DNA of 64,000 nt from Steromphala cineraria. Lineage: Eukaryota; Mollusca; Gastropoda; Trochida; Trochidae. The stretch is taken from assembly GCA_916613615.1 (NCBI GenBank), contig OU744731.1, forward strand, positions 62,460,880 through 62,524,879, given 5' to 3'. Below, piece by piece: positions 1 to 12,624 of the stretch. Each line of letters begins with the position of its first letter. The first letter of the stretch is position 1. The notes under the pieces were generated by a model that was given only the letters and a program-made list of their open reading frames with translations, was not told where the DNA came from and made no database searches. Position numbers and translations under genes: made by a program.

Positions 1-1599
1 TAACTGCTAGTGTCATTGCAGAGAGAAAGTTGGCATCACGAGTGTGGCTATGCATCATGGTGATCCCTGCAAGCATGGCCTGCAACTATCGAACCATGAG
101 TGGTACTGCGCTTAGATTCAGTGTAGAATTGCAGCGAAAGCTGACTGCATGTAGAACAGTTCTTTACTGAAAATTTGCTGAGACCCTTAGAGATTCGAAC
201 CATCAGTCTCTTGATTTGATATAGCTAAGCAGCTCGCTAAGACAATTAATTCTTAAAACGCATAATGGTTAAAAAAGTAAACAGATATTAATTTCAAATT
301 CATAACTTCAAAGCAAGCAAAGACAAAAAGATAAATTAAACAAAGGACACTTTTAGATATGCATGAGATTTACCCATGGGTATTAAACGTCTTACTTGAT
401 TGTGTATCAATTTAAAAATATTGCATGTCAAGGATTATATTTGAATTATGTGCAGAATGTGAATTAAAAGAATTTATCAACTGTAAAAAGATTCTGAAAT
501 GGACCTTTTGATTTTTTATTTATTGAAAAATATCAATATGAATATTGTTGAACAATACACAAATTAATGCAAGATATTTTAAAGATTAAAGGAAAAATTC
601 AAATTAAGGGAAAATGATTTTCATATAAATTTCTGAGCAGCAAATGAGGGTCGCCATGACCTTAACTGTCAGACTTGCATACTTCATGTCTCAATGAAAT
701 TACCAGCCTCCTTTGCTCAGGACACATGGTAACAGTATTAAATTATGGATAGTAGGGGTTACCTGAAACCATGCATCCACATAGTGTTGTGCTAAGAAAA
801 CACAGACGTGTTCAAGATTGCCTACGACTAGACAATGAAGCAACAATGTTATCTAAACCCCTAGCTTGTACATCAGTTAACCAGCTGGCTACATATGCAA
901 TCCTTATTATCAGTTGTACCCTTTTAAGTGCATTTGTACTTCTAACCAAGAAGGGTATGAAAGTAAAAGTTACTGCGTTGCTCGAGGTTCGAATTTTGGG
1001 GTGGTCATTTTATCTAACAAAACTTTATCTTACACGTAACATGACAATCTTCGAGGCTCATATTCTTTTAAATATCAAGTGAAAACTGCATCCGCCAATT
1101 TTTGAGTGAACACTTTTAATTGCCTGAGATAGTGAAATTGATTCCCGAAGCTTTATGGAACCTGTCATTTTGTTTAATGACTCCCATCATTAGTATGTAT
1201 ACAGTGTCTTACAATTCTTAACATTTCTTTTTCCTCCAAATGTATGTTAATTTCATCGAATTCAAAATACTAATCTTTGGAAAGCTACCCCTTAACTGGC
1301 AGAAAATTGTTAGGAATCAATATTAGTAAAGTCAACAAGAGAATTCAAGAACATCTCTTACATTCTGACAATACACTAGACCTTTAAAAGGAATTAAACT
1401 TATTGATCCTGTGTTTATAGCCTATGTATATCTTCTTTAGAAGGAATATTTGCATGTTTCCTGTAAACATTCTGTCGTTGCTCTTGTGAAAATATTAAAG
1501 ACAAAACAAAATATCGAAAACACTCATCTTTTTCTCTAACTGAACTTAAACTACATTACATCCAATGAAAATAATATTACAAGCTAGACTAGCTTTGAA
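1..1599. other. No recognisable gene or repeat
   Basis: AT-rich sequence. A 103-codon open frame at 771-1082 (plus) has one hydrophobic stretch but no motif, no sequence context and no second copy in the window, so I do not call it a gene. No tandem array, RNA gene or transposon end is visible. Confidence 0.6.
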
Positions 1600-2165
1600 A
1601 GATGTTAGAGGAATATAGCCTAATAGCAGGAATTGACATGCAAACTGATAGCTCTAGGCCACGGATTTTGACAGAGGTAGCTTGTAGGTGATTGTTATTG
1701 TTGAGCCTATGATGTGACAAGCACTTTTTTTTCAATTGAGCATATCCGGAAAAATAAAAAGTAAACTGCAAAAAGCTTGAATCCACTGTAAAATCAATCC
1801 TACATAGGCTAGAATGATCTTGAGGCTATATCAAGAAGGAACTCTCTTGACCTAAACGTGTTTTCTCTCTGTCTCCACTACTTTACCGTTTTACTCTGAG
1901 ACCAACGGACCCACAAAGTCAATTAGCCGAGAACAACCTGTGTAGCTCTCACAATATACCACCTTCAAGTTACTACCTAAGGCACTCCACAAGAGCCGAT
2001 GAAGGGCCAGTTAAGAGCATATGGCAATTACAGGAAAATCCATTCGTTATTGCACTAAAAGCTTTCCTTTGTTGGCTGTTTGAGTCTACATTAAGGGCTG
2101 TCACTTGCGCTGAAAACTGGAAACCATGACGCCGTTTGCTTGTCAATGTTGTCAACCATTGCCCA
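1600..2165 (-). repeat. Interspersed repeat family D, copy 1 (inverted, partial)
   Basis: Reverse complement of the family D repeat that also occurs at about 12.6, 28.0, 36.0 and 52.6 kb. Landmarks shared on the minus strand are AACAGCCAACAAAGGAAAGC and, further on, the block reading CAAGCTACCTCTGTCAAAA, followed by GTTTGCATGTCAATT. The 3' part of the family (the block ending near 13.4 kb in copy 2) is missing. No transposase, reverse transcriptase, terminal inverted repeat or poly-A tail is visible, so its class is unknown. Confidence 0.75.
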
Positions 2166-2869
2166 ATTACATCTCTAGCATTATCAAAACGGAACGGCTG
2201 AACAGGGCTTTTAATGAGCAGAGGATGTTGTATATGTTCCTCATTGAATTCCAAATTTCTAAATTGTAGTTACAAGATTCAAGTATTCATAAGAAGAATG
2301 ATGCATGTATTTTTAAAACATTTTAATTGAGATTGATACAAAAATGTATTGATCATGTGCATGTAATCAATTTATGGCAAATTGTAGGTTTTGGTTGGAA
2401 TCAAGGATTGTAAGCAATCCTTCATTACCCTAATAAAAATTTCTCAAGCAGCAGAAAAAATGCTGTGAGTCACTTCAATAAAATAAGATAGTTTAGAAGC
2501 ATCGTCATCACAATCACTATTATAATCGTTCGCCATTGCATATTTTTCAACAAACCTGCATATAGTTGCTTAACTTAAACCGGAAATTTATATACCACAG
2601 CCATCAGCATAATAATTAAATTAATAGTTCGCAATTAACAGGGACAACTGCCAAAAATTGCTTAAATGCAATAAAAGTTTAAATAACCACCGCAATCATC
2701 ACCAAAATCAAATCGATGAATATTGCCTTAATCAATTTAAACCTATAATTGTGTTCCTACTTTGAGTTGCAATGAAATAATCTCAATCATATTGAAGTTA
2801 ATTTTAATTTAATCATCATCCTGTCACAATCAACCTGACACCTCCGTTTTTTTCATTAATCAGTATAAA
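2166..2869. other. AT-rich sequence, nothing recognised
   Basis: Low-complexity stretches of AATCATCATC type around 2,500-2,830; no gene, structure or repeat match seen. Confidence 0.55.
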
Positions 2870-3065
2870 TTTTCCTGATTTCCGAAACTCAACCTCAAAA
2901 GGATAAAATCAATCCAATACAGCGGAACTGGGCGGAAGCAATGCGATAATTGACTGAAGCCCAGCAGAAACTTATTGACCTCAATAACCCAAACTGTATG
3001 AAATCATAACAGCTAGTTTAAAGTGAGGCCTGGTTTTGACATTAAGTCAGAGATGATCGCTTTAA
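2870..3065 (-). repeat. Interspersed repeat family G, copy 1 (inverted)
   Basis: Reverse complement of a block shared with copies at about 9.75, 26.9 and 51.4 kb. Shared landmarks, in the orientation of the other copies, are ACTTAATGTCAAAACCAG, TTATTGAGGTCAAT and CTGGGCTTCAG, then a GCTTCCGCC motif. No coding potential or terminal structure is seen; class unknown. Confidence 0.7.
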
Positions 3066-5670
3066 GCTTGGAGAAGTGACTCAACAGGCAGATTTTAGAG
3101 ATGCATGCTTATATTTCAAATAATACCGCTATATTTTTCTTCTTGTGGCATGCCCATGTTTCAGTCTCTGTGTGACAGGGCCCTGGAACTCCATGATGTA
3201 AAGACCTTGTAAGCTCATTTATACGTTTTGGACCTTCATTTCCCTAGAATGCCAAATGGAACATGAAATGACACATCTGTCAATTTTGTGATTATGTTTG
3301 AGGATGACAAATGGATTGATTTGATAAAGGGTTACAGCTTGATGTGTTCAAACGGAAAATAATTATTTTTCATTGACGTTATAATGATAAGTATTCGGAT
3401 TTTTAGTGTTTTTTATATTCTTACCAATGATATAATTTTTGTGAAAATATATCAACCATAAAGTATTTCTGATGTTTCCGATTACTGTGTGACAGTTATG
3501 ATAGTAACAATAGTTTATGCATATACAAAATGTAGTAGATTACTTAGTTTTCTTTGTTATGCATGTGTAAAGGACATCAACGTAGGAGGTCGGAAAAGGG
3601 TAAAACATTGCTTATGTAAACACAATGCAAACAATACAGCTTAACATTTTGAAACAAAAATCCAAGACACACATTAATGACTTTTGGTCCTCGGTTTTTA
3701 TTAATATCTCCATAAGTAAGTAACTACACAGGAACGGGCATACCAAATGAATATCATAATAGGTGTGCTGAACAAGAGAATGTCTTAAGCCAAGACAACA
3801 TTTGAACATGTTCATCAAATCATTATTGCAAACACTTTTGGGTTCGTCATTCTTAAAGAGAGAAAACAATTGCAATTTATTATGTATACAGCAAAACCGA
3901 AATTTATAAATATAATATATCTAAACATACTACAGGTATCACATCTTGATAGATGTCGTTTGACAACAACAATAACAACTCAATGAAGAGAGCAAAGTTT
4001 GTGTTTATAAGGTAATGGTTTCTGTCTAAAATGTTGTTACTTGATACGATCGAAGTGACACTATTGGTTACTTTAAATTCTATTCCTCTGAATTCATATA
4101 TATTACCATTGAACAAAGAAAAGGTTTGTGTATAGATTTATTAATGTTTACGTCAAAAGTAAACAGTCTTCACATGGCAATCTTTGAAATCAGAATTGTA
4201 TCTAAATATGACAGTTTCAGTAGTAACTTCTTGTCTTGAGGTTCTTCAACTTTACGTCAGGTTTGCCATATGCCTTGCACATTTTGAACTGTAAGAGAGA
4301 CTTTGATCTCATTGTTGGAACATTATTATCAACCCCACATATTTCAACCATTAAGCTTCAATTTTTTTTAGAAAGATTGAAAATGCGTCTATGATTTCTC
4401 GACATTTACCAAAGCTTTCTATGAAAAGCATCTCGGTAAGCATTGGTTAAAACTATTTTTTAAACGATGCAACACACACAAGTGCAACTTTGAGAGTGAT
4501 TTTTCCATCAACGGATTTCTAAGGACTCGTTTGACAATTTCCATATTAAAGTTATAAATATCTTAGTTTTTCCCTTTACCATTTTATGATATTGGTATAA
4601 TATAACAGTTACTTACAGAAGACAAAATTGCCCAAAATCCGAATGTGCAACTTACTGACTAATCTTGAAGTTGTTATTGCTATGATGTCAAAGTTGTTTT
4701 GGCTTCTACTCAAATTTAACACAAGAAAATAGGAATGTTACTAGCGAGATAAACTTCTAAAAACAAGAAATGATTTGTTCACGAGAGAAATCTATCTTTT
4801 TCATTAAAGCTTTAAAACATTGTTCCTTAAAATATTCATTTTTTGGTATCTATTTTCATTTTAAACTCAATACTAATTAAACGTTCGTATGCAATCTTGG
4901 AGGTTTTTTTTGTAAGCTTTCAACTACTTCAACATGCCAATAAAACTTGGAAAGATTACATGTATAATTTACAGCGGCTTGCAATGTCTTTCTTAATGGA
5001 TAAGATTGTGTTTTTTAATCAATAATGTTTTTTTCAGAAAAGCTACCTTAATGAAATGAAATATTAAATACTAACTTTTATGATGAGGCTGCAAGTCATG
5101 ATTTCTGCTACCTTTTGTCAATTTACACACCTCATGGCCTTTGAAAACTGAATAATGACAGTAAGCAAAAGTAATAAAAACTATGAATTTTTTTAAAGGT
5201 TGAACGTTCTCAAGATGATAACATAAACATTATTTAAATGCATTCACAGATATAACATTGAGTTAGAGTGCTGTCTACGAAATTGATAGTTAATAAGTAT
5301 GACCAAAGAAATAAACCCAAGGGGAGAACGGTAAACACATTTGTGCTTTAAAATAGTATATACAAGAACTAAATCTAAATTCAAAGTAAGATATACCTGG
5401 AACATTTATTAGGAAAGAAATTTAGTTATAGTCTGAAATCAATCTACAGGAGGATTTTGACCCTCTAATGCATGTATGGATTTATATTCTGTTTCAGGAA
5501 GACCAATATTTTTCAATCTGTTAATGCTTCAATTTTTCAATCTGTTTAATGCTTCAATGTCTGACATCACTTTAATGGCCATTATGCATTCCTGGCTCAT
5601 TATCCGTAAATCGAATATTAAAATTTTTATGAAAGTTCGTTTCCTTTTATAAAAATAAAACATTAGTCTT
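3066..5670. other. AT-rich sequence, one short tandem duplication
   Basis: No gene or repeat family recognised. At about 5,509-5,557 a 26-bp unit (TTTTTCAATCTGTTAATGCT core) is duplicated in tandem with a one-base difference. Short open frames on both strands are uninformative. Confidence 0.55.
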
Positions 5671-5681
5671 GAATTAAATTA
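5671..5681. repeat. Target-site duplication, left copy
   Basis: GAATTAAATTA here is repeated exactly at 6834-6844, flanking the non-LTR insertion between them. The 11-bp length fits target-primed reverse transcription. Confidence 0.85.
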
Positions 5682-6833
5682 GATTCAAGATTCAAGATGT
5701 TTTATTTGTAGAAAGGCCAATGACCCAGAGTACAAATTGTATTACATTATGATATTTGAGTTACATTCTTTTGTTTTATACACTCGAACACATGTTTAAG
5801 GAATTTAGCAAGATTTAACAGAAACATGTTATCATTTGATTGACATAGTTTTGAAGCATTGTTATAATGGACATCCCGACAATTTGGGATGAGACGATCT
5901 CTCTCTTTTTCAAAATACACACAGTCATACAGTACATGCCTTTCATTAAGCGTTACATTGCAGTATTTACAGATAAATGCATCGTTAGTATATACATTCT
6001 TTTTACTCAAACAACCACTTCTAAATAAAGTTAATACACGTCTATACTCGTGACTCTTAATGTTTAACAAATATTTTTCACAGGTGAGTAGAGACTTATG
6101 AGTAGAATAGAATATGAGAGAATCACTCTGTAGGGAGGAATGCCAATTCTGGTAAGAGCAATCTTTGACACGTTGACTAAAAACATATACAAAATTATCT
6201 ATATTCCCCACCTCTTGGCTAATCCAAACATAGCCGAAGCCATAACGAAAAAGTAAATATTTTACATGATTGACCCAACTTGGTCTCTTTCTCTCCGCAA
6301 TGGACAACAGCATATTATAGCATTGGAAAGCATATCTTTGGCGTTGCATTCTTAACAATCGTAGCCAATACTTAATGCATTTAACATAATAAGTGACAAA
6401 AAGTGGATGTCTTCCACACTCCCCGTATGTTACAGCATTTGCAGATTTATAGCCAATATGAAGAAGAAATTTACAAAACTTTCTATGGATAATTTCAATA
6501 CTATTTCTTTCCTCCCAGCCCCAAATTTCGGCCCCATAAGTAAGAATAGGGGTGATCTTCTTATCAAACAAAAAGAAAGCATCTTTTACTGAAAAGTCAA
6601 AACGTCTGATTAGGGATTTTAAAGGCCACAATGCTTTACTTGCTTGCTCTGCAAGTGTTTTACAGGCTTTAGTCCATACCAATTTTGGTGTTATCATTAA
6701 ACCTAAATATTTATATGCATTTACCGTTTCCATAGGATTCCCATTAAAGAGGAATTTTTCATGTCTTGACAGGGGCCCACCCATTTTAAAAACAATTATC
6801 TTACTTTTCGCTAAATTGATATCCATGCCCCAT
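5681..6833 (-). mobile_element. 5'-truncated non-LTR retrotransposon insertion
   Basis: Insertion bounded by an 11-bp perfect target-site duplication (GAATTAAATTA). On the minus strand it carries the C-terminal part of a reverse transcriptase ORF, a short 3' UTR with a polyadenylation-like AATAAA (plus-strand TTTATT at 5701), and a 3' end made of repeated TTGAATC units (plus strand about 5,681-5,697). There is no 5' UTR, endonuclease or RT core, so the copy was truncated at integration. Short tandem tails rather than poly-A are common in CR1-like elements; the clade is not settled here. Confidence 0.88.
5747..6833 (-). pseudogene. Non-LTR reverse transcriptase ORF, C-terminal fragment
   Basis: About 360 codons open without a stop, corresponding to the thumb and C-terminal region of a non-LTR ORF2 protein. 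The N-terminal residues contain the post-catalytic signature S-K-I-I-V-F followed by the YKYLGLMI motif (about residues 38-46), then the TYGAEIWGW motif (about 95-103). Near the C-terminus is a Cys/His cluster, CKYC followed by H and C (about residues 287-304), typical of the terminal zinc-knuckle-like motif of these proteins. The catalytic FADD box and endonuclease lie upstream of the truncation and are absent. The nominal start Met is only the first ATG after the insertion boundary and not the native start. A relic of the same kind is at 40.3-40.8 kb (minus). Dead on arrival, but young, since the frame is still open. Confidence 0.85.
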
Positions 6834-6844
6834 GAATTAAATTA

Positions 6845-7440
6845 AATTTGGATATGATGCGTATTTTCTACAATTAACAGGAACTACTATTATTTTTTTT
6901 TTTGAATTGTTGTACTTTTAGACTTATTTGACTGTTTTTGAAAGAAAACTAAAGCCACATGTTGTCATTGTAAATATGTTTAGGACTTAAATATCATTAT
7001 AATAATCATGATGGTATAAGCGTTTAAAGATATTCTTTTCTCTACCTTGTTCTAAAGGCTAAAATAAGAAAATAATGTGTCCGTATGATTGAGATATTCA
7101 AGAAAGTGAATGAGTTTGTATTCGTGATAAGAAACTCCTAGCTCATACATATGGCTTGACAATTTAACAGATCAGTTGTATGGCATCAAACCTTTATTTC
7201 ATCAATAGTAGAACAATGATTGGAACACCTATATCATCATGTTACTTAAGCTTGTGTATGATCGCAAATCCTTTGTTTCTGTTAGTCGTGTGGTTTCAAT
7301 AAAAAGAGAGACAAATAATGATAGAAGAATACATTTCGTTATTTAGTTATGCAAAAAGTCGAATATGATAATTATTAAAGGATTTGAAGTCGATCTTAAT
7401 CGTTTTTATAGTTTTACCACTGGTGCCAACATGGTTTCAA
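6845..7440. other. No recognisable feature
   Basis: AT-rich DNA to the right of the non-LTR insertion. No gene or shared repeat seen. Confidence 0.55.
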
Positions 7441-7444
7441 TGAC

Positions 7445-7870
7445 TGTCTAGAGGTCATATGTCAAGGACATGCTATACAAATCCACAGAAAAATCAGAAA
7501 CATTTCAAGGATGATCAGCAACACATCGATTTCGTCATGCTGTCGAAACCTAGTAAATATAACAATGCCAACGACCCCTTTGGGAATAAAGATCTTTGTG
7601 TTGATAAAGCAGCAAATTGAGTTTCTTGCATTGGAGTCACGTTTGTGTTGGACCGGTTCCATAGTAATCACTACATAATTCCACTATATCAACATTTCCT
7701 TTGTCAATTCGTCAGACATGAAATACCCGAGCTTGATGTCATGATTTGCTCTCATGATGAGGTTTCAAAACATTGACTGATACATCTGCTAGTCTTCATG
7801 CCTACAGAACAACTTGGCCAAAATTCAATCTTATTGATTTGTGACTTCACTTCCTATATGCTGAATTAGA
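7445..7870 (+). repeat. Interspersed repeat family C, copy 1
   Basis: Shares an ordered series of blocks with copies at about 19.26 and 39.06 kb: AGTCAGAAACA-like, TTTCAAGGAT, CATGCTGTCGAAACC-like, TAACAATGCCAA, ATCAACATTTCCTTTGTC, TCGTCAGACA, GAGCTTGATGTCATGATTTG and TCTGATA-like blocks. Several stops in every frame. No terminal inverted repeats found. Confidence 0.7.
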
Positions 7871-8095
7871 ATTGAACATTTATTATTTACTGTTTCTCGT
7901 GTTTGTAATAGAAGATCAAGAGTGGTATATATGTATTCACCATGAGATAACTATTATTTTCCCATTGACAAGTACTCAAATTTTCCATTTTCAAAAGTTC
8001 ATGTTATTGAAATAACAGTTTCTTTCTGTCCTCTCTAATGGTAAACAATATTAGCAATTTGAAATAAGACAGACTTCAAATGATAGATATGCTGC
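7871..8095. other. Spacer, nothing recognised
   Basis: AT-rich; no feature seen. Confidence 0.5.
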
Positions 8096-8155
8096 TAATG
8101 GTTAAAATATTGCCCAAGCGGCGTAAAACAATATCTCACTCACTCAATTGATAGG
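8096..8155 (-). repeat. SINE-like fragment (gastropod type)
   Basis: On the minus strand this reads GAGTGAGATATTGTTTTACG, then CCGCTTGGGCAATATT, then the reverse complement of GCTAATGGTTAA. An almost identical piece is at 37,225-37,275. The TGTTTTACGCCGCTT..GCAATATT pattern resembles the head of a short interspersed repeat I associate with abalone-type gastropods. The rest of a SINE body is not present. Identification is from memory of the pattern, not from a search. Confidence 0.5.
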
Positions 8156-8635
8156 TAGTCAGCATGATGGGTGATGTGAAGCAAGTGACTAAGATCGTTT
8201 CCATATGTAATATATTCCGTTTACAGATATAGTGCGGTTCAATGAATTTTGGTAACTAACTTATTGATTATATTGTGGTGTTATACATATATTGCTCCAG
8301 AATCTGAAATGTAGACTTAGCCTATGGCCTCAAATGCAATGAAATAAATATTGGATGAATATGATATACTGATAACTAACTTCACATACAAAGATTAGTA
8401 TCCTTGCAATGAAACTTTTACTCTCTTGGACAAATATGACGGTTAACCATCACAACCTTTTGTATTATGATAACATTAACACTGATGTGATTCATTTTTC
8501 TTTCAGTTGAAGTCAAGGCATTTTACTTTCCCTAGGTAAGTTCATTTTAAGAACTCTAAAGTTGTAATGGTATAACATATATATTATCCTCACTAACTTC
8601 AGATAGAACTGTTTTGGACAGCCAGCAATGCACTA
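8156..8635. other. No recognisable feature
   Basis: No gene, repeat match or strong secondary structure seen. Confidence 0.5.
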
Positions 8636-8972
8636 CTTCCCAAAAAAGTCATGAAATGTTGATCAAGTTTCTGTTCTTTTTAGACCAAATCGCTGGGTTC
8701 CGGCAGCTTCACTTGGCGGACAAAAAATTGCACCACAATTCATTTGAATATTGCTAGCAAATGACAAGGCTTCTCGCATGAAAAGGGAACTTCATATCAA
8801 AATGCCGTTGTCATGATTCAGTAGCCAAATGATGATGGAATTCAGCGTCGCTGATTGCATAACTTACTTTGATTGCCTCCAATCAGGCATCTCCCATTCT
8901 ACCCCATAAACTCGGCGAATAAAAAGATAGGCTCCATCAACATTTCATGACTTAATCTGCTTCTGTGGGAAT
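8636..8972 (+). mobile_element. MITE family B, copy 1 (degraded left end)
   Basis: Matches the better preserved copy at 34,644-34,980 along its length: AGTCATGAAATGTTGAT, CCAAATC..GGGTTCCGGCAG, AGCAAATGACAA, ATGATTCAGTAGC, GATTGCCTCCAATCAGGCAT, then ATCAACATTTCATGACTT and TCTGCTTCTGTG at the right end. The outer part of the left terminal inverted repeat is lost. No coding capacity; a non-autonomous DNA transposon by structure. Confidence 0.75.
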
Positions 8973-9535
8973 CGCAAATATTTAGGGCACATGTTCTCCT
9001 GAGCATTTCAACCATTTAATAGAGTACAGAACAGCATGAACAGCTACATGATAATAAGTTGTAAATGATGTAATTAATGTAAAGCCCCTCAACAATTATT
9101 AGAAACTTTAGAGTAAAATTATAAGAATCTGTTTATGTTTTCATGATTACATTTTTATGGCCATTATGAAACCTATATATATGGAAGTATCATTGTAAAT
9201 TTGTTATTTGTTTATGTTATGTGGCATTGTCATACCCAACCATTCAAAATCACAGTTCTCTTATATTTTTATCAAATAATACTATGTGTTTTAAACCTTT
9301 ATTGTAAGAATATAAAAATCATGACTGTTCTTCAAAATGTAATATTCTGATATTTAAGTTTAAATAAACTCATGATAGAATATATTTTAAGTATCATCTT
9401 AATGTCCAAAAATATAAATGATTAAACAAATAATGTCAAAAATTCAAACTTATTATACAACCTCATGTACCTTTAATCATACATAAACATCTTAAATTTT
9501 CAACGAATATTACAAAATGACATCGCCATTTTTTC
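8973..9535. other. AT-rich, nothing recognised
   Basis: Very AT-rich with several AATAAA-like words; no gene or repeat family seen. Confidence 0.5.
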
Positions 9536-9539
9536 TGTT

Positions 9540-9960
9540 CGATATTTGCGTTTTGGAAAAAATGGAATCCACAGCTGTAATCCCATCAGACAAGCTTACA
9601 ATGTTTTTACATAATTGAGTTCCTGTACCTTGCTAAATACAGAATGGAACAAACGGGGGCAAGGTCATTTAGAAGAAAATTATGTTATTGTTTGAAATAT
9701 AAGCATGCATCATACAAACTGTCTGCTACAACATTTTTCAATATTAAAGTGATCTACTTTGACTTAATGTCAAAACCAGACCCTTCATCAAACAATCCAA
9801 TATGACTTTCTACAGCTTGGGTTATTGAGGTCAATACGTGTATGAAGGGCTTCAGACAATTATGACACTGCTTCCGTCAAGTTATGCCCTAAAAGATGAA
9901 TCTAATCCTTGTGAAGTTGTATTCAGGAAATCGGGAGAACCGAGGAAGGCATCATGTTCA
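9540..9960 (+). repeat. Interspersed repeat family G, copy 2
   Basis: Longest copy of family G. It includes an upstream block (TGGAATCCACAGCTGTAAT, TTTACATAATTGAGTTCCTG) partly shared with copies 3 and 4, and the core ACTTAATGTCAAAACCAGAC, TTATTGAGGTCAATA, GGGCTTCAGACAATT, GCTTCCGTCAAG. The 3' block GTATTCAGGAAATCGGGA is shared with the inverted copy at 2.9 kb. Noncoding. Confidence 0.7.
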
Positions 9961-11498
9961 GTGACTGAATGATTATTGAAAAGAGTTTTCATTTGGTTAA
10001 GATTATGGTGAACAAAAGATTAAAAGCTTTGATATTTTTGTGAAGTGGTTTATACATGTAGGTACCTTTCTGCACTATTTACTGTATATATTAGAGGAAT
10101 ACAAACATAGTTTTAATGTGAAATCATTTATTCAGTATTAAACTTTTTTAATTTAATAGCAAAGCACTGCAAAATTATAATCTTTGTAATGAAATATTGT
10201 GTTTAAATGCCTGGGTATTTAATCCTTTCTTTGTTCGTTCAATCGACTCTTTCCCACTCCAAGTAGGCAACTAATGGATGGGAAAAGATTAAAATAATTC
10301 ATGTTCTCCCTATTTTACATTTTTTTGAGTTTGGACAATCGAAACATATACACTCATAGTTAACTTTGACAAATTGAGATAGCGTTAGAATAATGTTTCA
10401 AGAAGCAAATGTAATTGTAAGCAAATTTTAAAAAAATTCCTCAGATAGACTAATGATTATTATTAAGATGCAGAGTGTACAAAATTGAGAAAGCCCAAAA
10501 ACTTAGTAATATATTTGCATTAAAGTTGTTAATAGTCAACGCTGTCATGGCATATTTCTCAGATTGTAAATATCATATTAACATTATCTATAAATATATA
10601 ACTTATATTTTCGCATTTTGTACTAAATATTATCTTATCTTGTCTCTGCAATCACGAAAGGCGATTAACGTAATGCAATTATATATATCTTTGGCGCCAG
10701 TGATAGAAATAACTAACAGTTTATATCGAAAATCTCTGGATCATGTGGTTGCCATTAATGAGACAAATAAAGCTGAATCTCTGATATATCATGGAATATA
10801 GAGAGTTCAGCTGTTAAGTTCATTGCTTCAGGAATTGGTTCAAATATCATCTAATAAATTGTTTGCTTAAGTTCAACTGATTCAAATACTATATAATCAA
10901 AGGAAATAATTTGCTAGGTAGATGAGATAACTAATTCCCTCATCAACTACTAAAGGGTGATAGTCATAGTATAACAGCAACAAATTTGGCAGTGATTTAG
11001 TCAAAGGTGCAAACAAAATAATTGTCATATGACATTGTCATTTTCAAATTTGTTTTTAGAAATACGTAATTCAATTATAATGATAACCAATGTTGACAAT
11101 TCAAAATTCCATTTTGTCAAAATTGTGTTAAATCAATGAATTGTTACATGAAGAACAAAATTCTGAATTTTGACTCCATACCTATGTTGGAGAATGCCAG
11201 AAGTGTTGTATTTGAATGCAAACTTATCCTTTCTATATGTATGTATTGTAGTAATGATCCAGTAACCAAACAATAAAAAATATTGTCTTTAGAATACTTT
11301 TTAATATATAGGAGCCAATTCGGAATTTCATTGATATTACATAGCAAATTCTACACAGTCATCAATCCGATGTAGACAGCTAGTACAGACTCAGTTTTTA
11401 CAAATTTAAATATTGACATTAAGCTTGCACATGACGCTTCAATGATGTTGTGTATATGATAATTATATTTTTTTGCAATAAAAAAACCTTTTCACTTC
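9961..11498. other. No recognisable gene or repeat
   Basis: AT-rich. Open frames at 10475-10801 (plus, 108 codons) and 11144-11347 (minus) have compositionally biased translations (rich in I, Y, K, N) as expected from AT-rich noncoding DNA. Confidence 0.55.
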
Positions 11499-11500
11499 TC

Positions 11501-11830
11501 TTAAGGGGCAGTAGCACGTTTTCAGGGGGAATATAGGGTGATGTCAGGAAAATGAAAATTAAGGGTTCCGATTAAAAGACAATGTATTTAAACTAAATTG
11601 ACCAGTAATAATTCAAATATATAAAGTAAAGTTTAGTCATGGGATTGCTTTTTCTTACACAAAATGAATTAAAGGTGTTCACAAAAAATGGCCGCCTATG
11701 GATTTTATGTGAATCTTCATACTTTGTCCTCTGACTATGGAAGATTGGCTTGTGTAATGAGATTTTTGACACTATCAAAATAATACATTTAGCGTTTACG
11801 TACAATTATCAGTGAAAAATATATTTTTTG
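11501..11830 (-). mobile_element. MITE family A, copy 1 (inverted, one end lost)
   Basis: Starts at a TTAA followed by GGGGCAGTAGCACGTTTT and runs in the opposite orientation to the complete copy at 58,814-59,169. Shared internal blocks include GGGGGAATATA, AAAGACAATG, AATGAATTAAAGGTGTTCAC, AATGGCCGCC, TTTGTCCTCTGACTATGGA and CAATTATCAGTGAAAA. The distal inverted repeat is not recognisable, so this copy is truncated or decayed there. No ORF. Confidence 0.8.
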
Positions 11831-12620
11831 TTATACATACTTGTAGAAAAAGAAAAATATATATGTCACCAGGGGATAATAGAGATATTTACATTCAAGT
11901 TAGATAACTCTTCATTGTCAACATTTCCCTTTTTGGATCTGTTGATTAGGTTTTAAGGTTAATTAGAAAAATATATTTTATCATAAAACAAATACTTATG
12001 TAAGAAAATTTAATACATTCATTATCTTTTATTAAACGTAATCGTTATTTAATTTTCAATTTTCAAACCTCACACTGTCAGTGAAAAATTAACAAACAAA
12101 AATAAACTTTTCAATGACACAATCTGACAGCTGATGTGCAGTAACAATATCAAACCTTCTTGAAAACGCAACATGGTAGCACATGATCCTGTACATACAT
12201 GTAGCTCTGTTTACTGCTTTGAGTGGTGTTCAGCAACATTGAGATTGGCTTGCTGGAGGGTTGGGTTTACCCTGTCTAAAACTTAAGGGTTCGTTATTCC
12301 ATGCCCCACAGGCTTCATTCAAAAAGTGCATGTTCAGGCAGCATACAAGTTAAAACCTGGCAAAAGGGATGTAATTGTTTGACCTTCTATTGATACATAT
12401 GTCAGCGTGTTTAGACCAGGGTAATAACATTCTTTTCGCGCCATGAGAAACCATTGATTTTATTGATTAAAGCGCTCTTTGCATGGATATGTTGTTCATA
12501 TGTCATCAAATTGCCTTTCTTGTAACCATTTCTCTACATTTCTCTTTTTTTTCATACTTTAAACTCTCTAAATAAGAATGACATATAATTAGTTAGGCAA
12601 ATGGTAAACAAAATACACAT
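11831..12620. other. No recognisable feature
   Basis: AT-rich; no gene or repeat match seen. Confidence 0.5.
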
Positions 12621-12624
12621 GTAA

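Noticed and set aside
771..1082. 103-codon ORF
   Set aside because: No motif, no second copy, and length within chance expectation for 64 kb of AT-rich DNA on six frames.
6407..6845. Plus-strand ORFs opposite the non-LTR fragment
   Set aside because: Antisense shadows of the minus-strand reverse transcriptase frame.
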